From an uncultured Bradyrhizobium sp. (GTDB lineage Bacteria > Pseudomonadota > Alphaproteobacteria > Rhizobiales > Xanthobacteraceae), in assembly GCF_936943645.1 (NCBI RefSeq), contig NZ_CAKZJO010000050.1, forward strand, positions 62,001-126,000: a stretch of 64,000 nucleotides of DNA. The letters run 5' to 3'. Made by a program: the position numbers and the translations under genes. Every line of letters starts with the position of its first letter. Positions within the stretch are counted from its first letter, which is position 1. Below the pieces are notes generated by a model. It was not told the DNA's origin. It ran no database searches and saw only the letters and a program-made list of their open reading frames with translations. Positions 25,907-34,429 of this stretch are shown here, piece by piece.

Positions 25907-26989
25907 ATGACGAGGCCCCAGCGAAGCCGCAATCGAGCGCTGATCGTCACGGTCGCCATGGCAGCCGTCATGGCCCTGCCCCGGGCCACGCTCGCCGAGG
26001 ACAGTCAGCTCGACAAGATGCGGGCCAGGATCGCAGCGTTCGTCGGCGACAAGATGGAAAAGCTCGGCGGCTCGCGCATCGTCTACAAGGTCGATACCGA
26101 CGGCCTGCGCGCGAGCGTGATCACGGATTTGCGCGACGACGTCTACAAGACCCTGCGCGAGAACAAGATCGCCTTCTCCGGACTTGCGATCCGCGATGGC
26201 GGCGTCGAACTCAAGATCGCGGACGCAAGAGCCCGCGAGCTGCTCGCGCGCAAGCTCGCCTCAGCTGCGGAGGGATTGCCGTCGCATGCGCTCACCGTCA
26301 CGGATGGTAGCGACGGACTGGTCCGGCTGGCACCGACCGAGGCCGCTTCCGCAGCGCAGCTGCGCGATCTCGTCGAAGATTCCGTCGCCATGATCGAACA
26401 ACGCCTCAAGGATTCAGGCATCAGGCTCGCCAGCGTCCAGCCCGACGGCACCGACCGCATCCGCATCTTCTTGCCGGGCGAAATGAACGCCGAGCAGACC
26501 ACTGCGATCTTTGCCCGGAAGATCAAGGTGAGCTTCCGCCTCGTCGACCTTTCGATGCCGGGCGAGCAGGCGCGATCCGGCACGCCGCCAGCGGGCAGCG
26601 AAGTCCTGTTCGGCTTCAAGGACAAGCTCCCCTATCTGGTGGCCAAGGACAGCGCGCTCGAGGGTGACGACATCAGCTATGCGGGCCCGGGCTTTGCGAA
26701 CGGCACGAAGGAACCGATCGCCACGTTCCGCTTCAACGGCCGCGGCACGCGGCGCTTCGCCCACGTTACCGCAGAGAATGTCGGAAGGCCCTTCGCCATC
26801 GTGCTCGACGACAAGGTGGTTTCCGCTCCCGTGATCCGCGAGCCCATCACCGGCGGCTCGGGTCAGATCTCCGGCAACTTTACCCTGGAGGAAGCGAGCA
26901 GCGTCGCCATGTTGCTCCGCGCCGGCTCGCTCCCCGGTCACCTTGACCTCGTCGAACAGCGGGTCCTGCAGCCTGCCGCCAAGCCGTAA
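25907..26989 (+). CDS. Stand-alone exported SecD-like (SecDF P1) protein
   Basis: 360 aa from ATG 25907 (GAGG five bases upstream). N-terminal signal peptide ending PRATLAE; no further transmembrane segment. The mature region matches the periplasmic part of SecD: SRIVYKVDTDGLRASVITDL (P1 base), SVAMIEQRLKDSGIRLASVQ followed by DRIRIFLPGE (the repeat normally reading IRxRVxxxGVxEPxIQ), and a C-terminal part with FRFNGRGTRRFAHVTAENVG, FAIVLDDKVVSAP, ITGGSGQISGNFT. The six membrane helices of SecD are missing altogether. Perhaps an export chaperone or an independent periplasmic protein; true SecD function is unlikely without its channel. Confidence 0.82.
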   Translation: MTRPQRSRNRALIVTVAMAAVMALPRATLAEDSQLDKMRARIAAFVGDKMEKLGGSRIVYKVDTDGLRASVITDLRDDVYKTLRENKIAFSGLAIRDGGVELKIADARARELLARKLASAAEGLPSHALTVTDGSDGLVRLAPTEAASAAQLRDLVEDSVAMIEQRLKDSGIRLASVQPDGTDRIRIFLPGEMNAEQTTAIFARKIKVSFRLVDLSMPGEQARSGTPPAGSEVLFGFKDKLPYLVAKDSALEGDDISYAGPGFANGTKEPIATFRFNGRGTRRFAHVTAENVGRPFAIVLDDKVVSAPVIREPITGGSGQISGNFTLEEASSVAMLLRAGSLPGHLDLVEQRVLQPAAKP

Positions 26990-27248
26990 GGCGCCGATCG
27001 GACCGCGCGCGCCAGGCTGGCCGGGGGCATGCAAGGTTCATTCAAGACCGGAGCCCGTGCCGCCAGTTCCGAATCACGGGCGCTTCAAGGTCATACGCAC
27101 AACCAACGGGCAATTGCCGAAACGCCCGATCAGGCTAAAATTTGCCTCTTGCGGCATGACGGCTGAAGGCGTCATTCAAGCGGTCGTCATTCGATTTCGG
27201 CTATACCAATACGGACCAGGACTGAAGGCCTTACGCGGGGTTAGTACC

Positions 27249-28055
27249 ATGCCGTCCGGCAGCGCAGACATCTCCTCGATCCTCGACCGCATTCTCGAAG
27301 CGGCCACGGACAATTTCAGGATCGCGAAGATCCTGGTCCAGATGGGACTCGATCCCAACGACGTCACCTGGGATGCGATCTTCAACCGGCTGCTGGAGAT
27401 CTTCGTCCACAACATCACGCTCGCCAATATGTTCGCCGTGGTCGGGGCGGTCTTCTTCGTCGCCACTCTCTTGATGCGCACGATGGTCCCGCTGCGCGTC
27501 GCCAACATGATCGGCTGCGCGTTCTTTGCCATCTTCGGCGCGCTCTCCGCCAACGTCGCGACGTTCCTGCTCTATCTCCTGATGCTCCCGATCAACGCCC
27601 TGCGCCTGCGACAGATGCTCAAGCTGGTCAAGAAGGCGCGCCATGCCGCCGAGGGCGACATGTCGATCGAGTGGCTCAAGCCGTTCATGACCGAACGCAA
27701 ATATCGCCGCGGCGACACGCTGTTCAAGCTGGGCGATCCCGCCAAGGAGATGCTCCTCACCGTCACCGGCAAGTTCCTGGTCAAGGAAATCAACGTCGAG
27801 ATTATGCCCGGCGCGTTGATGGGAGAACTCGGTTTCCTCACGCCGGACAACCGGCGCACCGGAACGATCGAATGCATCGAGGACGGACAGGTGCTGACGA
27901 TCACCTATGACCGGCTGCTCGAGATCTACTTCCAGGATCCGCAGTTCGGCTATTACTTCCTGGTGCTGACCAGCCAGCGCCTGCTGCAGAACATCGATCG
28001 CCTGCAGAAGCAGCTCAACGCAGCGCGGGCTCCCACCACCAACAGGATCGCGTGA
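27249..28055 (+). CDS. Membrane protein with C-terminal cyclic nucleotide-binding domain
   Basis: 268 aa from ATG 27249. Amphipathic N-terminus, two or three hydrophobic helices at about 55-120 (TLANMFAVVGAVFFVATLL, ANMIGCAFFAIFGALSANVA, FLLYLLMLPINAL), then a cNMP-binding fold (about 145-240): YRRGDTLFKLGDPAKEMLL, GALMGELGFL. The phosphate-cassette arginine/alanine motif (RxA) is replaced by RRTGT, so cyclic nucleotide binding is uncertain. Known in rhizobia as a Popeye-like/Crp-like membrane protein of unknown role. No channel pore motif. Confidence 0.75.
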   Translation: MPSGSADISSILDRILEAATDNFRIAKILVQMGLDPNDVTWDAIFNRLLEIFVHNITLANMFAVVGAVFFVATLLMRTMVPLRVANMIGCAFFAIFGALSANVATFLLYLLMLPINALRLRQMLKLVKKARHAAEGDMSIEWLKPFMTERKYRRGDTLFKLGDPAKEMLLTVTGKFLVKEINVEIMPGALMGELGFLTPDNRRTGTIECIEDGQVLTITYDRLLEIYFQDPQFGYYFLVLTSQRLLQNIDRLQKQLNAARAPTTNRIA

Positions 28056-28062
28056 TCGCCGC

Positions 28063-28704
28063 TCAGCTCAGCAGCAACGCCATGCCGGGATCGCCCTTCT
28101 CCATCGCGCAGCGATAGGCCGGACGGCCGCCGATGCGGCCGAGATATTCGACCACGTTCGGGCAGCGCTGGACATCATAGGGCTGAAAGTAACGCATCGT
28201 GGTGAGCGAGAACACCGTCATGATGTCGGCGGTGGTGAAGGCGCTGCCCGCAAGATATTCGACCTCGCCAAGCCTGGCGTCGAGAAGGTCGTAAGCGCGA
28301 TCGAGGCGCCCCTTCATCGCGCGCAGTGTCGGGTTGTCCTGGGCGAGCTCAAGCCGGCCTAGAATCATCATCCGCCCCATGCCGGGTTGCAGGGTGCCGT
28401 TGGCGAAATGAAGCCAATACAGAAACTGCGCGAAGGCTGGATCACTTGGGCCGAGCACGAGCCGGCCATTGCCGTATTTGGCAACGATATAGTCGACGAC
28501 CGCGCCGGATTCGGCGAGCACGAGATCGCCATCGGTGATCACGGGCGCCGCCCCGATCGGATGCAGCGCCTTGTAGTCGGGCGGCGCAAGCATGGTGACG
28601 GGATCGCGGGCATAGCGCTTCAGCTCGTAAGGAATTCCAAGCTCTTCGCAGAGCCAGACGACGCGCTCGGACTGCGACCTGCCGAGATGATGGACGGTGA
28701 GCAT
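28063..28704 (-). CDS. Glutathione S-transferase
   Basis: 213 aa. N-terminal thioredoxin-like domain (VHHLGRSQSERVVWLCEELG, with the catalytic serine probably S10 or S12; HPIGAAPVITDGDLVLAESGAVVDYI is the glutathione-binding strand-helix with cis-proline and ES), then an all-helical C-terminal domain with AGSAFTTADIMTVF. Cytosolic detoxification or reduction with glutathione. Divergent from murI; ends eight bases from the convergent membrane protein gene. Confidence 0.92.
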   Translation of the reverse strand: MLTVHHLGRSQSERVVWLCEELGIPYELKRYARDPVTMLAPPDYKALHPIGAAPVITDGDLVLAESGAVVDYIVAKYGNGRLVLGPSDPAFAQFLYWLHFANGTLQPGMGRMMILGRLELAQDNPTLRAMKGRLDRAYDLLDARLGEVEYLAGSAFTTADIMTVFSLTTMRYFQPYDVQRCPNVVEYLGRIGGRPAYRCAMEKGDPGMALLLS

Positions 28705-28915
28705 GACGCCTCCTGCGCGCGCAAATTGGACCAGCCAGAAGGCATCCTATCGCCTCACGCCAAGAAAGTGCGCGCCGCGCCTCCCTCTCCCCCCGGAATT
28801 TTGCGGATATGACGGGACAGGCACGAAATCAACCGGGCCAAACGGGTTCTGGGTGCCGTCGCCGCAAAACCGCCCCAAAAACCGAATGGTAACCATGCAG
28901 GGCTAGGGTGACCGT

Positions 28916-29713
28916 GTGACCAATTCTCCGACGATCCTGGTATTCGATTCCGGCCTTGGCGGGCTCACGGTGCTGCGCGAGGTCGTGGCGGCGCGCTCCG
29001 ATGCCCATTTCGTCTACGTCGCCGACGATGCCTTCTTCCCTTACGGCCACCACAGCGAGGACGAGATCATCGCCCGTGTCGTGCCGCTGATGGGGGAGCT
29101 GATCGGCACGCATGACCCCGACCTCGTCGTCATCGCCTGCAACACGGCGTCTACCCTGGTCCTGTCTCACCTGCGCGCCGCTTATTCCGTGCCCTTCGTC
29201 GGCACCGTGCCGGCGATCAAGCCGGCCTGCGCGCAGTCGCGGACCCGCCGCGTCTCGGTGCTCGGCACCAAGGGCACGGTCAAGCGCGAATACACCAAGG
29301 CGCTGATCCGAGATTTCGCGCAAGGATGCGAGGTGACGCTGGTCGGCTCGCCCGAGCTCGCCTCGCTCGCGGAAGCCGCGCTGGGCGGCGCTTCCGTCAG
29401 CGACAACGACATCCTTGCCGAGCTCGCTCCCTGCTTCGTCGGCGATGCCGAGGACGCCGGCGCGCGCACCGACACCGTCGTGCTCGCCTGCACCCATTAT
29501 CCGCTGCTGCTCGACCGGATGAAGAAGCTGGCACCCTGGCCCGTCGACTGGATCGATCCGGCACCGGCGATCGCCCGCCGCGTCTCGGATCTGCTGGGTG
29601 CGCGCAGCGGCGACATCGCGCAGGCCGGCGCCGAGATGATCTTTACCTCCAACCGCGTGCACGGCCTTTCGGCCACGCTGACGCCGTTCTTCGGCGGCCG
29701 CGCGTTGGCATGA
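28916..29713 (+). CDS. murI: Glutamate racemase
   Basis: 265 aa, converts L- to D-glutamate for peptidoglycan. GTG start at 28916. Catalytic cysteines C75 (VIACNTAST) and C192 ([10 protein letters not shown]) are both present, with [11 protein letters not shown] at the N-terminus and [10 protein letters not shown] (normally PYG.k...). Cytoplasmic. Followed 61 bases later by an aldolase-like gene on the same strand. Confidence 0.95.
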   Translation: MTNSPTILVFDSGLGGLTVLREVVAARSDAHFVYVADDAFFPYGHHSEDEIIARVVPLMGELIGTHDPDLVVIACNTASTLVLSHLRAAYSVPFVGTVPAIKPACAQSRTRRVSVLGTKGTVKREYTKALIRDFAQGCEVTLVGSPELASLAEAALGGASVSDNDILAELAPCFVGDAEDAGARTDTVVLACTHYPLLLDRMKKLAPWPVDWIDPAPAIARRVSDLLGARSGDIAQAGAEMIFTSNRVHGLSATLTPFFGGRALA

Positions 29714-29774
29714 GCTTGCGCTGCGACGGCGCGCTGCTAGGTTTCGCCGTCGCCCCCTAGCCGCAGGCCTTCCG

Positions 29775-30548
29775 ATGCCAGTCCCGTCCGCGCCGCTCAA
29801 CCGTCTCCGCCAGCTCTGGCGCGAGGGCCGTCCCGCCTTCGGCGCGATCGCGACCATCCCCAGCGTGCAGATGGTGCAGATCATGGCGCGCTCGCTCGAC
29901 TGGATCATCGTCGATCTCGAGCACGGACCGATCGGTCTCACCGAAGCGCATGCGATGATCGCGGCGACCACGGGCACGCCGTGCACGCCCCTGGTGCGGA
30001 TCGCGGCCAACGAGCCGTGGCTTGCGAAGGCCCCGATGGACATCGGTGCCTTCGGCATCAACTTTCCGATGATCACGAACCGTGCGGAAGCGGAGAAGGC
30101 GGTGCGCAGCGTGCGCTATCCGCCGCGCGGCGATCGGCTCTGGGGTCCGTTCCACGCTCCGTTCCGCTGGGGCCAGTCGATGCCGGATTACATGGCCTCG
30201 GCCGATGACGAGATGATCTGCATGGTCACCATCGAGCATGTCGAGGCCGTCAACCGCATCGACGAGATCATGGCCACACCCGGTATCGACGTCGCGGTGA
30301 TCGGCCCCGGCGATCTCGCGACGTCCATCAACAAGCGCGGCCAGATGGACGATCCGGAGCTGCTGGAGCTGGTCGCACGGGCCGAGGCCGGCATCCTCAG
30401 AAGCGGCGTGCCGATCGGCGGCGTCGCTCGCACCGCCGATCAGGCCAACGCCCTCATCGACCGCGGCTACCGCGCGATCGCGCTTGGCTTCGACTGGTCG
30501 CTATTCCAGCGCGGCATCATGGCCGCGTTCGACGGGATCAGGCGCTAA
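29775..30548 (+). CDS. HpcH/HpaI-family aldolase
   Basis: 257 aa, class II pyruvate aldolase fold. Key segments: DWIIVDLEHGPIGLTEAH (catalytic/metal region), CTPLVRIAANEP, NFPMITNRAEAEKAVRSVRYPPRG, MVTIEHVEAVNRIDEI with the metal glutamate, VIGPGDLATS with the metal aspartate, and GGVARTADQANALIDRGYRAIALG. Family members cleave 2-keto-3-deoxy acids or 4-hydroxy-2-oxo acids. No pathway neighbours identify the substrate. Confidence 0.88.
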   Translation: MPVPSAPLNRLRQLWREGRPAFGAIATIPSVQMVQIMARSLDWIIVDLEHGPIGLTEAHAMIAATTGTPCTPLVRIAANEPWLAKAPMDIGAFGINFPMITNRAEAEKAVRSVRYPPRGDRLWGPFHAPFRWGQSMPDYMASADDEMICMVTIEHVEAVNRIDEIMATPGIDVAVIGPGDLATSINKRGQMDDPELLELVARAEAGILRSGVPIGGVARTADQANALIDRGYRAIALGFDWSLFQRGIMAAFDGIRR

Positions 30549-30571
30549 ACGAGCAGACGACCACCTTGCCG

Positions 30572-30597
30572 GGAACTGCCGCGCTGCTAGGGTCGTT
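30572..30597 (+). promoter_or_regulatory. Sigma-EcfG promoter, GGAAC-N17-CGTT
   Basis: GGAAC (30572-30576) and CGTT (30594-30597) with a 17-base spacer, an exact match to the alphaproteobacterial general-stress consensus. It precedes the cupin start (30616) by about 18 bases, so the leader would be very short. The outer bases also form an inverted repeat CCGGGAAC...GTTCCCGG. Confidence 0.65.
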
Positions 30598-30615
30598 CCC
30601 GGGAGGAAAACAACC

Positions 30616-31014
30616 ATGCTCAAGAAGACTTTGCTCGCTCTTTCCCTTGCAGGACTTGCCTTTACAGGACTTGCCTTTGCCGCTTTCGCCCAGCAGCCCG
30701 GCATCAAGCGCACCCCGCTCCAGAAGGTCGAGTTTCCGGAGGGCTATAATACCATCACCGCCATCGCAGAAGTCCCGGCAGGCGGTGCCGCCGGACGCCA
30801 TACCCATCCGGGTATCGAGACCGGCTACGTGCTCGAAGGCGAGCTCAATCTCCTCGTCGATGGCCAGCCCGAGAAGACCCTGAAAGCCGGCGATTCCTAC
30901 CAGATCCCGGCTGGCGTGGTGCACGACGCCAAGGCTCATGGCGACAAGGCCATGAAAGTGCTGGGGGTTTACGTCGTCGACAAGACCAAGCCGCTGGCCT
31001 CCCCGGCCCCCTGA
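30616..31014 (+). CDS. Exported cupin-domain protein
   Basis: 132 aa from ATG 30616 (GGGAGGAAAA upstream). Signal peptide ending AAFAQQ contains an internal duplication GLAFTGLAFA caused by a 15-bp tandem repeat. The cupin barrel has the metal-ligand motif RHTHPGIETGYVLEGE (motif 1) and AGDSYQIPAGVVHDA (motif 2). Small periplasmic cupins are common in Bradyrhizobium; enzymatic role unknown. A perfect sigma-EcfG promoter directly upstream suggests general stress induction. Confidence 0.85.
   Translation: MLKKTLLALSLAGLAFTGLAFAAFAQQPGIKRTPLQKVEFPEGYNTITAIAEVPAGGAAGRHTHPGIETGYVLEGELNLLVDGQPEKTLKAGDSYQIPAGVVHDAKAHGDKAMKVLGVYVVDKTKPLASPAP
30650..30679 (+). repeat. 15-bp tandem duplication within the cupin signal peptide
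   Basis: CAGGACTTGCCTTTA (30650-30664) is followed by CAGGACTTGCCTTTG (30665-30679). It adds five residues to the hydrophobic core and keeps the frame. Confidence 0.8.
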
Positions 31015-31115
31015 TGCGGCGAACCGATCGGCCCCAGGCCGGTTGGTTCGTGCTAGATGGCGAACGGGACAGCCGTTGGCCGCCTCATTTTTCATCCGCG
31101 GGAACCGAAAGAGCG

Positions 31116-31883
31116 ATGCGCGGGACGCCAAAAACCATTTCGCTGCCGCGCCGCCTGATCTGCGACCTCATGCGCGCGTCGATGGACGTGCCGTTCGTGT
31201 CGCTGTCCCGTTCGCTCCATATCCGCCCCCTGCTGGAGGCCCGTGCCGGGGCGGCCGCACCGGCCGGCTGGGCGGCGATGTTCGTCAAGGCTTTCGCCCT
31301 GGTCGCCAGGGAGGAGCCGGTCCTGCGCACGGTCTACGCCAAGTGGCCCTGGCCGACGCTCTACGAGCTGCCCAAAAGCGTAGCGCTGGTCGCCATTGCC
31401 CGGGTCGAGGACGGCGAGGAATGCGTCATGCCGCAGCGAATCGCGGCCCCCGAGACCATGGCCCTGGCCGCGGTCGATGCCGAGATCCGGCGCGGCAAGA
31501 CGGCGCCGATCGAGGACGTCCCGATGTTCCGCAAGATCATGCGGGCCACACGCCTGCCATGGCCGCTGCGGCGCCTATCCTGGGCGATTGGCCTCAATTT
31601 CGGCCGGCAGCGCGGCAACTGGTTCGGCAGCTTCGCGGTGAGCTCGGTGGCCGCTTATGGCGGCGGCGAACTCCATCCGGTCACGCCCGGCCCCTTCATC
31701 GTCAGCTACGGGGTGGTCGAGGGCGACCAGACCATCCACGTCGTGATCCGCTGGGATCACCGGGTCACCGACGCCGCCCCGATCGCCCGGGTCCTGACCC
31801 GGCTGGAACAGGTCCTGAACACTGAAATCGCTGCCGAATTGCGGGCGGCGGGACCAAAGCCGATCCGGGCCGTCGGGACCTGA
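31116..31883 (+). CDS. 2-oxoacid dehydrogenase acyltransferase-like protein (no lipoyl domain)
   Basis: 255 aa from ATG 31116; an ATG at 31014 overlapping the cupin stop would add 34 residues that do not resemble the family. Fold like the catalytic domain of E2/chloramphenicol acetyltransferases: AGWAAMFVKAFALVAREEPV, FAVSSVAAYGGGELHPVTPG, and HVVIRWDHRVTDAAPIARVL, where the E2 catalytic histidine and aspartate are kept (HRVTD) but the following glycine is alanine. Without lipoyl or E1-binding domains it probably acylates some other acceptor. Confidence 0.75.
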   Translation: MRGTPKTISLPRRLICDLMRASMDVPFVSLSRSLHIRPLLEARAGAAAPAGWAAMFVKAFALVAREEPVLRTVYAKWPWPTLYELPKSVALVAIARVEDGEECVMPQRIAAPETMALAAVDAEIRRGKTAPIEDVPMFRKIMRATRLPWPLRRLSWAIGLNFGRQRGNWFGSFAVSSVAAYGGGELHPVTPGPFIVSYGVVEGDQTIHVVIRWDHRVTDAAPIARVLTRLEQVLNTEIAAELRAAGPKPIRAVGT

Positions 31884-31900
31884 TTCCGGGTCCATTCGCA

Positions 31901-31929
31901 TTGACAGAGAACCCCAAACTCCCCTAAAA
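31901..31929 (+). promoter_or_regulatory. Candidate housekeeping promoter for rpsD
   Basis: TTGACA at 31901-31906, 17-base spacer, CTAAAA at 31924-31929; the -35 is perfect, the -10 weak, as is usual in alphaproteobacteria. A perfect hairpin CGCGGGCCGA/TCGGCCCGCG (31940-31961) follows at once in the leader and may shape rpsD expression or end the preceding transcript. Confidence 0.45.
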
Positions 31930-32082
31930 GCCGCCTGCTCGCGGGCCGATTTCGGCCCGCGAAGCGTTTCGCGACCCGTGGTCGGCTCCCTCTAGCTTTG
32001 GGGATCGGACCTGTCGGTGCCGGGCCTGGCCCGTCACACAGGAGGGCGCGTTTCCTCAAACCATGCAACCGAAGAGGACGCG

Positions 32083-32700
32083 ATGACTAAGCGCAGTGAG
32101 GCGAAGTACAAGATCGATCGCCGTATGGGCCAGAACATCTGGGGCCGCCCGAAAAGCCCCGTGAACCGCCGCGAGTACGGCCCCGGCCAGCACGGCCAGC
32201 GCCGCAAGGGCAAGCTCTCCGACTTCGGCGTGCAGCTGCGCGCCAAGCAGAAGCTGAAGGGCTATTACGCCAACATTTCCGAGCGCCAGTTCCACGGCAT
32301 CTACGTGGAAGCCAGCCGCCTCAAGGGTGACACCGGCGAGAACCTGATCGGCCTGCTCGAGCGTCGTCTCGACGCGGTCGTGTACCGCGCCAAATTCGTC
32401 TCCACGATCTTCGCCGCCCGCCAGTTCATCAACCACGGCCACATCAAGGTGAACGGCCGCAAGGTCAACATCTCGAGCTACCAGCTCAAGGTCGGCGACG
32501 TGATCGAGGTCAAGGAAGCTTCCAAGCAGCTCGCCCACGTCCTCGAAGCCAGTCAGCTGCCCGAGCGTGACACCCCAGACTATCTCGAAGTCGACCATGG
32601 CAAGATGACCGCGAAGTACGTGCGCATCCCCGGCCTCTCCGACGTGCCGTTCCCGGTGCAGATGGAGCCGCATCTGGTCGTCGAATTCTATTCGCGCTGA
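32083..32700 (+). CDS. rpsD: 30S ribosomal protein S4
   Basis: 205 aa, primary 16S rRNA-binding protein of the small subunit and translational autoregulator in many bacteria. Start ATG 32083 after GAAGAGGACG. Sequence is characteristic: [49 protein letters not shown] and the S4 RNA-binding segment [19 protein letters not shown]. Encoded alone, outside the main ribosomal clusters, as in other Rhizobiales. Followed by a strong terminator. Confidence 0.98.
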   Translation: MTKRSEAKYKIDRRMGQNIWGRPKSPVNRREYGPGQHGQRRKGKLSDFGVQLRAKQKLKGYYANISERQFHGIYVEASRLKGDTGENLIGLLERRLDAVVYRAKFVSTIFAARQFINHGHIKVNGRKVNISSYQLKVGDVIEVKEASKQLAHVLEASQLPERDTPDYLEVDHGKMTAKYVRIPGLSDVPFPVQMEPHLVVEFYSR

Positions 32701-32723
32701 TCATTTCGGCAGAACAATCGCTC

Positions 32724-32750
32724 AAAGGCCCCGGTTTCCGGGGCCTTTTT
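32724..32750 (+). terminator. Rho-independent terminator of rpsD
   Basis: AAAGGCCCCGG (32724-32734) pairs perfectly with CCGGGGCCTTT (32738-32748) over a TTT loop and continues in T residues; 24 bases after the stop codon. Confidence 0.92.
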
Positions 32751-32815
32751 GTTTGAGCCAACCATTCCCAAATCTCAAGCTATCTGTGTTATGATTGCAC
32801 ATCGCGGAGTTGAGC

Positions 32816-33043
32816 ATGACTCGTCTTCTGGAGGAGGCCTTCAGCAAGGTTTCCGGCCTGCCCGATTCAGAACAGGACGAACTGGCGCGGACCCTGCTTG
32901 AGCTTGCCGGGGTCGATCAGCCACCAGTCCAGCTGACAGCTGCCGAAGAGGCAGATCTCGCCGAGGCCGAAGCCGAAATCGCTCGCGGCGAGCTGGCCAG
33001 CGCCCACGAAGTCCGCGCGATGTGGGCCAAGCACGGGCTGTGA
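32816..33043 (+). CDS. Addiction-module antitoxin
   Basis: 75 aa from ATG 32816 with GGAG six bases upstream. Acidic and helical: MTRLLEEAFSKVSGLPDSEQ, DELARTLLELAG, then AAEEADLAEAEAEIARGELA, the last part typical of the C-terminal toxin-wrapping region of small antitoxins that end with an AHEVRAMWAKHGL-like segment. Its stop overlaps the toxin start by four bases (GTGA), the classic arrangement of type II pairs. Likely represses its own operon. Confidence 0.85.
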   Translation: MTRLLEEAFSKVSGLPDSEQDELARTLLELAGVDQPPVQLTAAEEADLAEAEAEIARGELASAHEVRAMWAKHGL

Positions 33044-33324
33044 AGGTCCGCTATACGAAGCGGGCGCTCGCCCAAATCGACCAAGTTCTGACCTACATCG
33101 AGGCGCGCTCGCCCCAAGGCGCAGGCCACGTGCGCGACCGCATCGTCGCTCTCATAGCATTGCTCGAGACCTCCCCGTACGCAGGGCGAACAACTACGCA
33201 TGCATACGTCCGTCGCTTGCCCGTCAACCCTTATCCCTATCTGATCGGTTATCGTGTGACCGCGACAGAAATCGATATTATGCGATTTCGTCACGCCGCT
33301 CGGCGTCCACCCAGAGCTCGCTGA
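33040..33324 (+). CDS. ParE/RelE-superfamily toxin
   Basis: 94 aa from GTG 33040. Pattern KVRYTKRALAQIDQVLTYIE, RDRIVALIALLETSPYAGRTT, VRRLPVNPYPYLIGYRVTATEIDIMRFRHAARRP is that of ParE-type toxins; the end HAARRPP is the usual terminal signature. ParE toxins poison DNA gyrase, RelE toxins cleave mRNA; the long IEARSP helix pair favours ParE. Paired with the overlapping antitoxin upstream. Confidence 0.87.
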   Translation: MKVRYTKRALAQIDQVLTYIEARSPQGAGHVRDRIVALIALLETSPYAGRTTTHAYVRRLPVNPYPYLIGYRVTATEIDIMRFRHAARRPPRAR

Positions 33325-33361
33325 CCGCGAGCGAATGCCATTCCTTTCAGGGAGCAAGTTG

Positions 33362-34429
33362 ATGCTCTACACCCCTCCCCCCGTCGATCCCAAGGCGCCG
33401 CCGGTGCGCATCAATCTGCTGTCGGACACGCAGACCAAGCCGACGGCTGGGATGCGCGAGGCGATGGCGCGGGCGGAGGTCGGTGACGAGCAGGTCGGCG
33501 ACGATCCGACCGTGAACGCGCTGTGCGAGCGCGTGGCGGATCTGCTCGGCAAGGAAGCTGCGGTGTACATGCCCTCGGGCACGATGTGCAATGTCACCGC
33601 GACGCTGGTGCATTGCCGCCCCGGCGACGAGATCCTGGCGCACGAGACCGCACACATCATCGCCCGCGAAGGCGGCGCGCATGCTGCGATCGGCGGCTTC
33701 CAGGTGACGCAGCTGAAGGGCCCCGACGGCCAGTTCACGCCGGAGACGTTCCGCAAGGCGCTGCATCCGCGCACGCGCTACCAGCCGCCGCAGACGGTCG
33801 TCAGCGTCGAGCAGACCGCCAATATCGGCGGCGGCACGATCTGGAAGAAGGCGGCGCTCGACGAGATCGTGGCGATCGCCAAGCAGCACGGCCTCGTCAC
33901 CCACATGGACGGTGCGCGCCTGCTCAACGCCACGGTGGCCAGCGGCATCTCCCCGCGCGACATGACCGCCGGCTGGGACTCGGCCTGGATCGATTTCTCC
34001 AAGGGTCTGGGCGCGCCGATCGGCGGCGTGCTCGCGGGCTCGCGCGCCTTCATCGATGCGGTCTGGCAGTGGAAGCAGCGGCTCGGCGGCTCGATGCGAC
34101 AGGCTGGAATCTGCGCGGCCGCCTGCATCTACGCGCTCGACCATCACGTCGAGCGCCTCGCCGACGACCACGCCAATGCACGCGCCTTGGCGCGCGGGCT
34201 GTCGCAGATCGCAGGCATCGAGGTCCAGGAGCCCGAGACCAATCTCGTATTTTTCAAGCCCGACGGCGCCGGCATTGCCGGCGACAAGATGGTCGCGGCG
34301 CTGCGCCAGCGCGGCGTGACGCTTGCGATGATGGACGGCCGCATCCGCGCCTGCACCCATCTCGACGTCAATGCGGCCCAGGTCGAGGAGACGATCGGGT
34401 ACGTGCGCGAGATCGTGCGCGGGGCGTAG
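33362..34429 (+). CDS. Low-specificity L-threonine aldolase
   Basis: 355-aa PLP enzyme cleaving threonine/allo-threonine to glycine and acetaldehyde. ATG 33362 has GGAG seven bases before it. N-terminus NLLSDTQTKPTAGMREAMAR and VGDEQVGDDPTVNALCERVA, YMPSGTMCN for PLP stacking, HMDGARLLNA with the PLP aspartate, and the Schiff-base lysine K214 in IDFSKGLGAPIGG. GSMRQAG and the DVNAAQVEETI end complete the family picture. Convergent with the serine hydrolase genes and separated from them by no bases. Confidence 0.92.
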   Translation: MLYTPPPVDPKAPPVRINLLSDTQTKPTAGMREAMARAEVGDEQVGDDPTVNALCERVADLLGKEAAVYMPSGTMCNVTATLVHCRPGDEILAHETAHIIAREGGAHAAIGGFQVTQLKGPDGQFTPETFRKALHPRTRYQPPQTVVSVEQTANIGGGTIWKKAALDEIVAIAKQHGLVTHMDGARLLNATVASGISPRDMTAGWDSAWIDFSKGLGAPIGGVLAGSRAFIDAVWQWKQRLGGSMRQAGICAAACIYALDHHVERLADDHANARALARGLSQIAGIEVQEPETNLVFFKPDGAGIAGDKMVAALRQRGVTLAMMDGRIRACTHLDVNAAQVEETIGYVREIVRGA

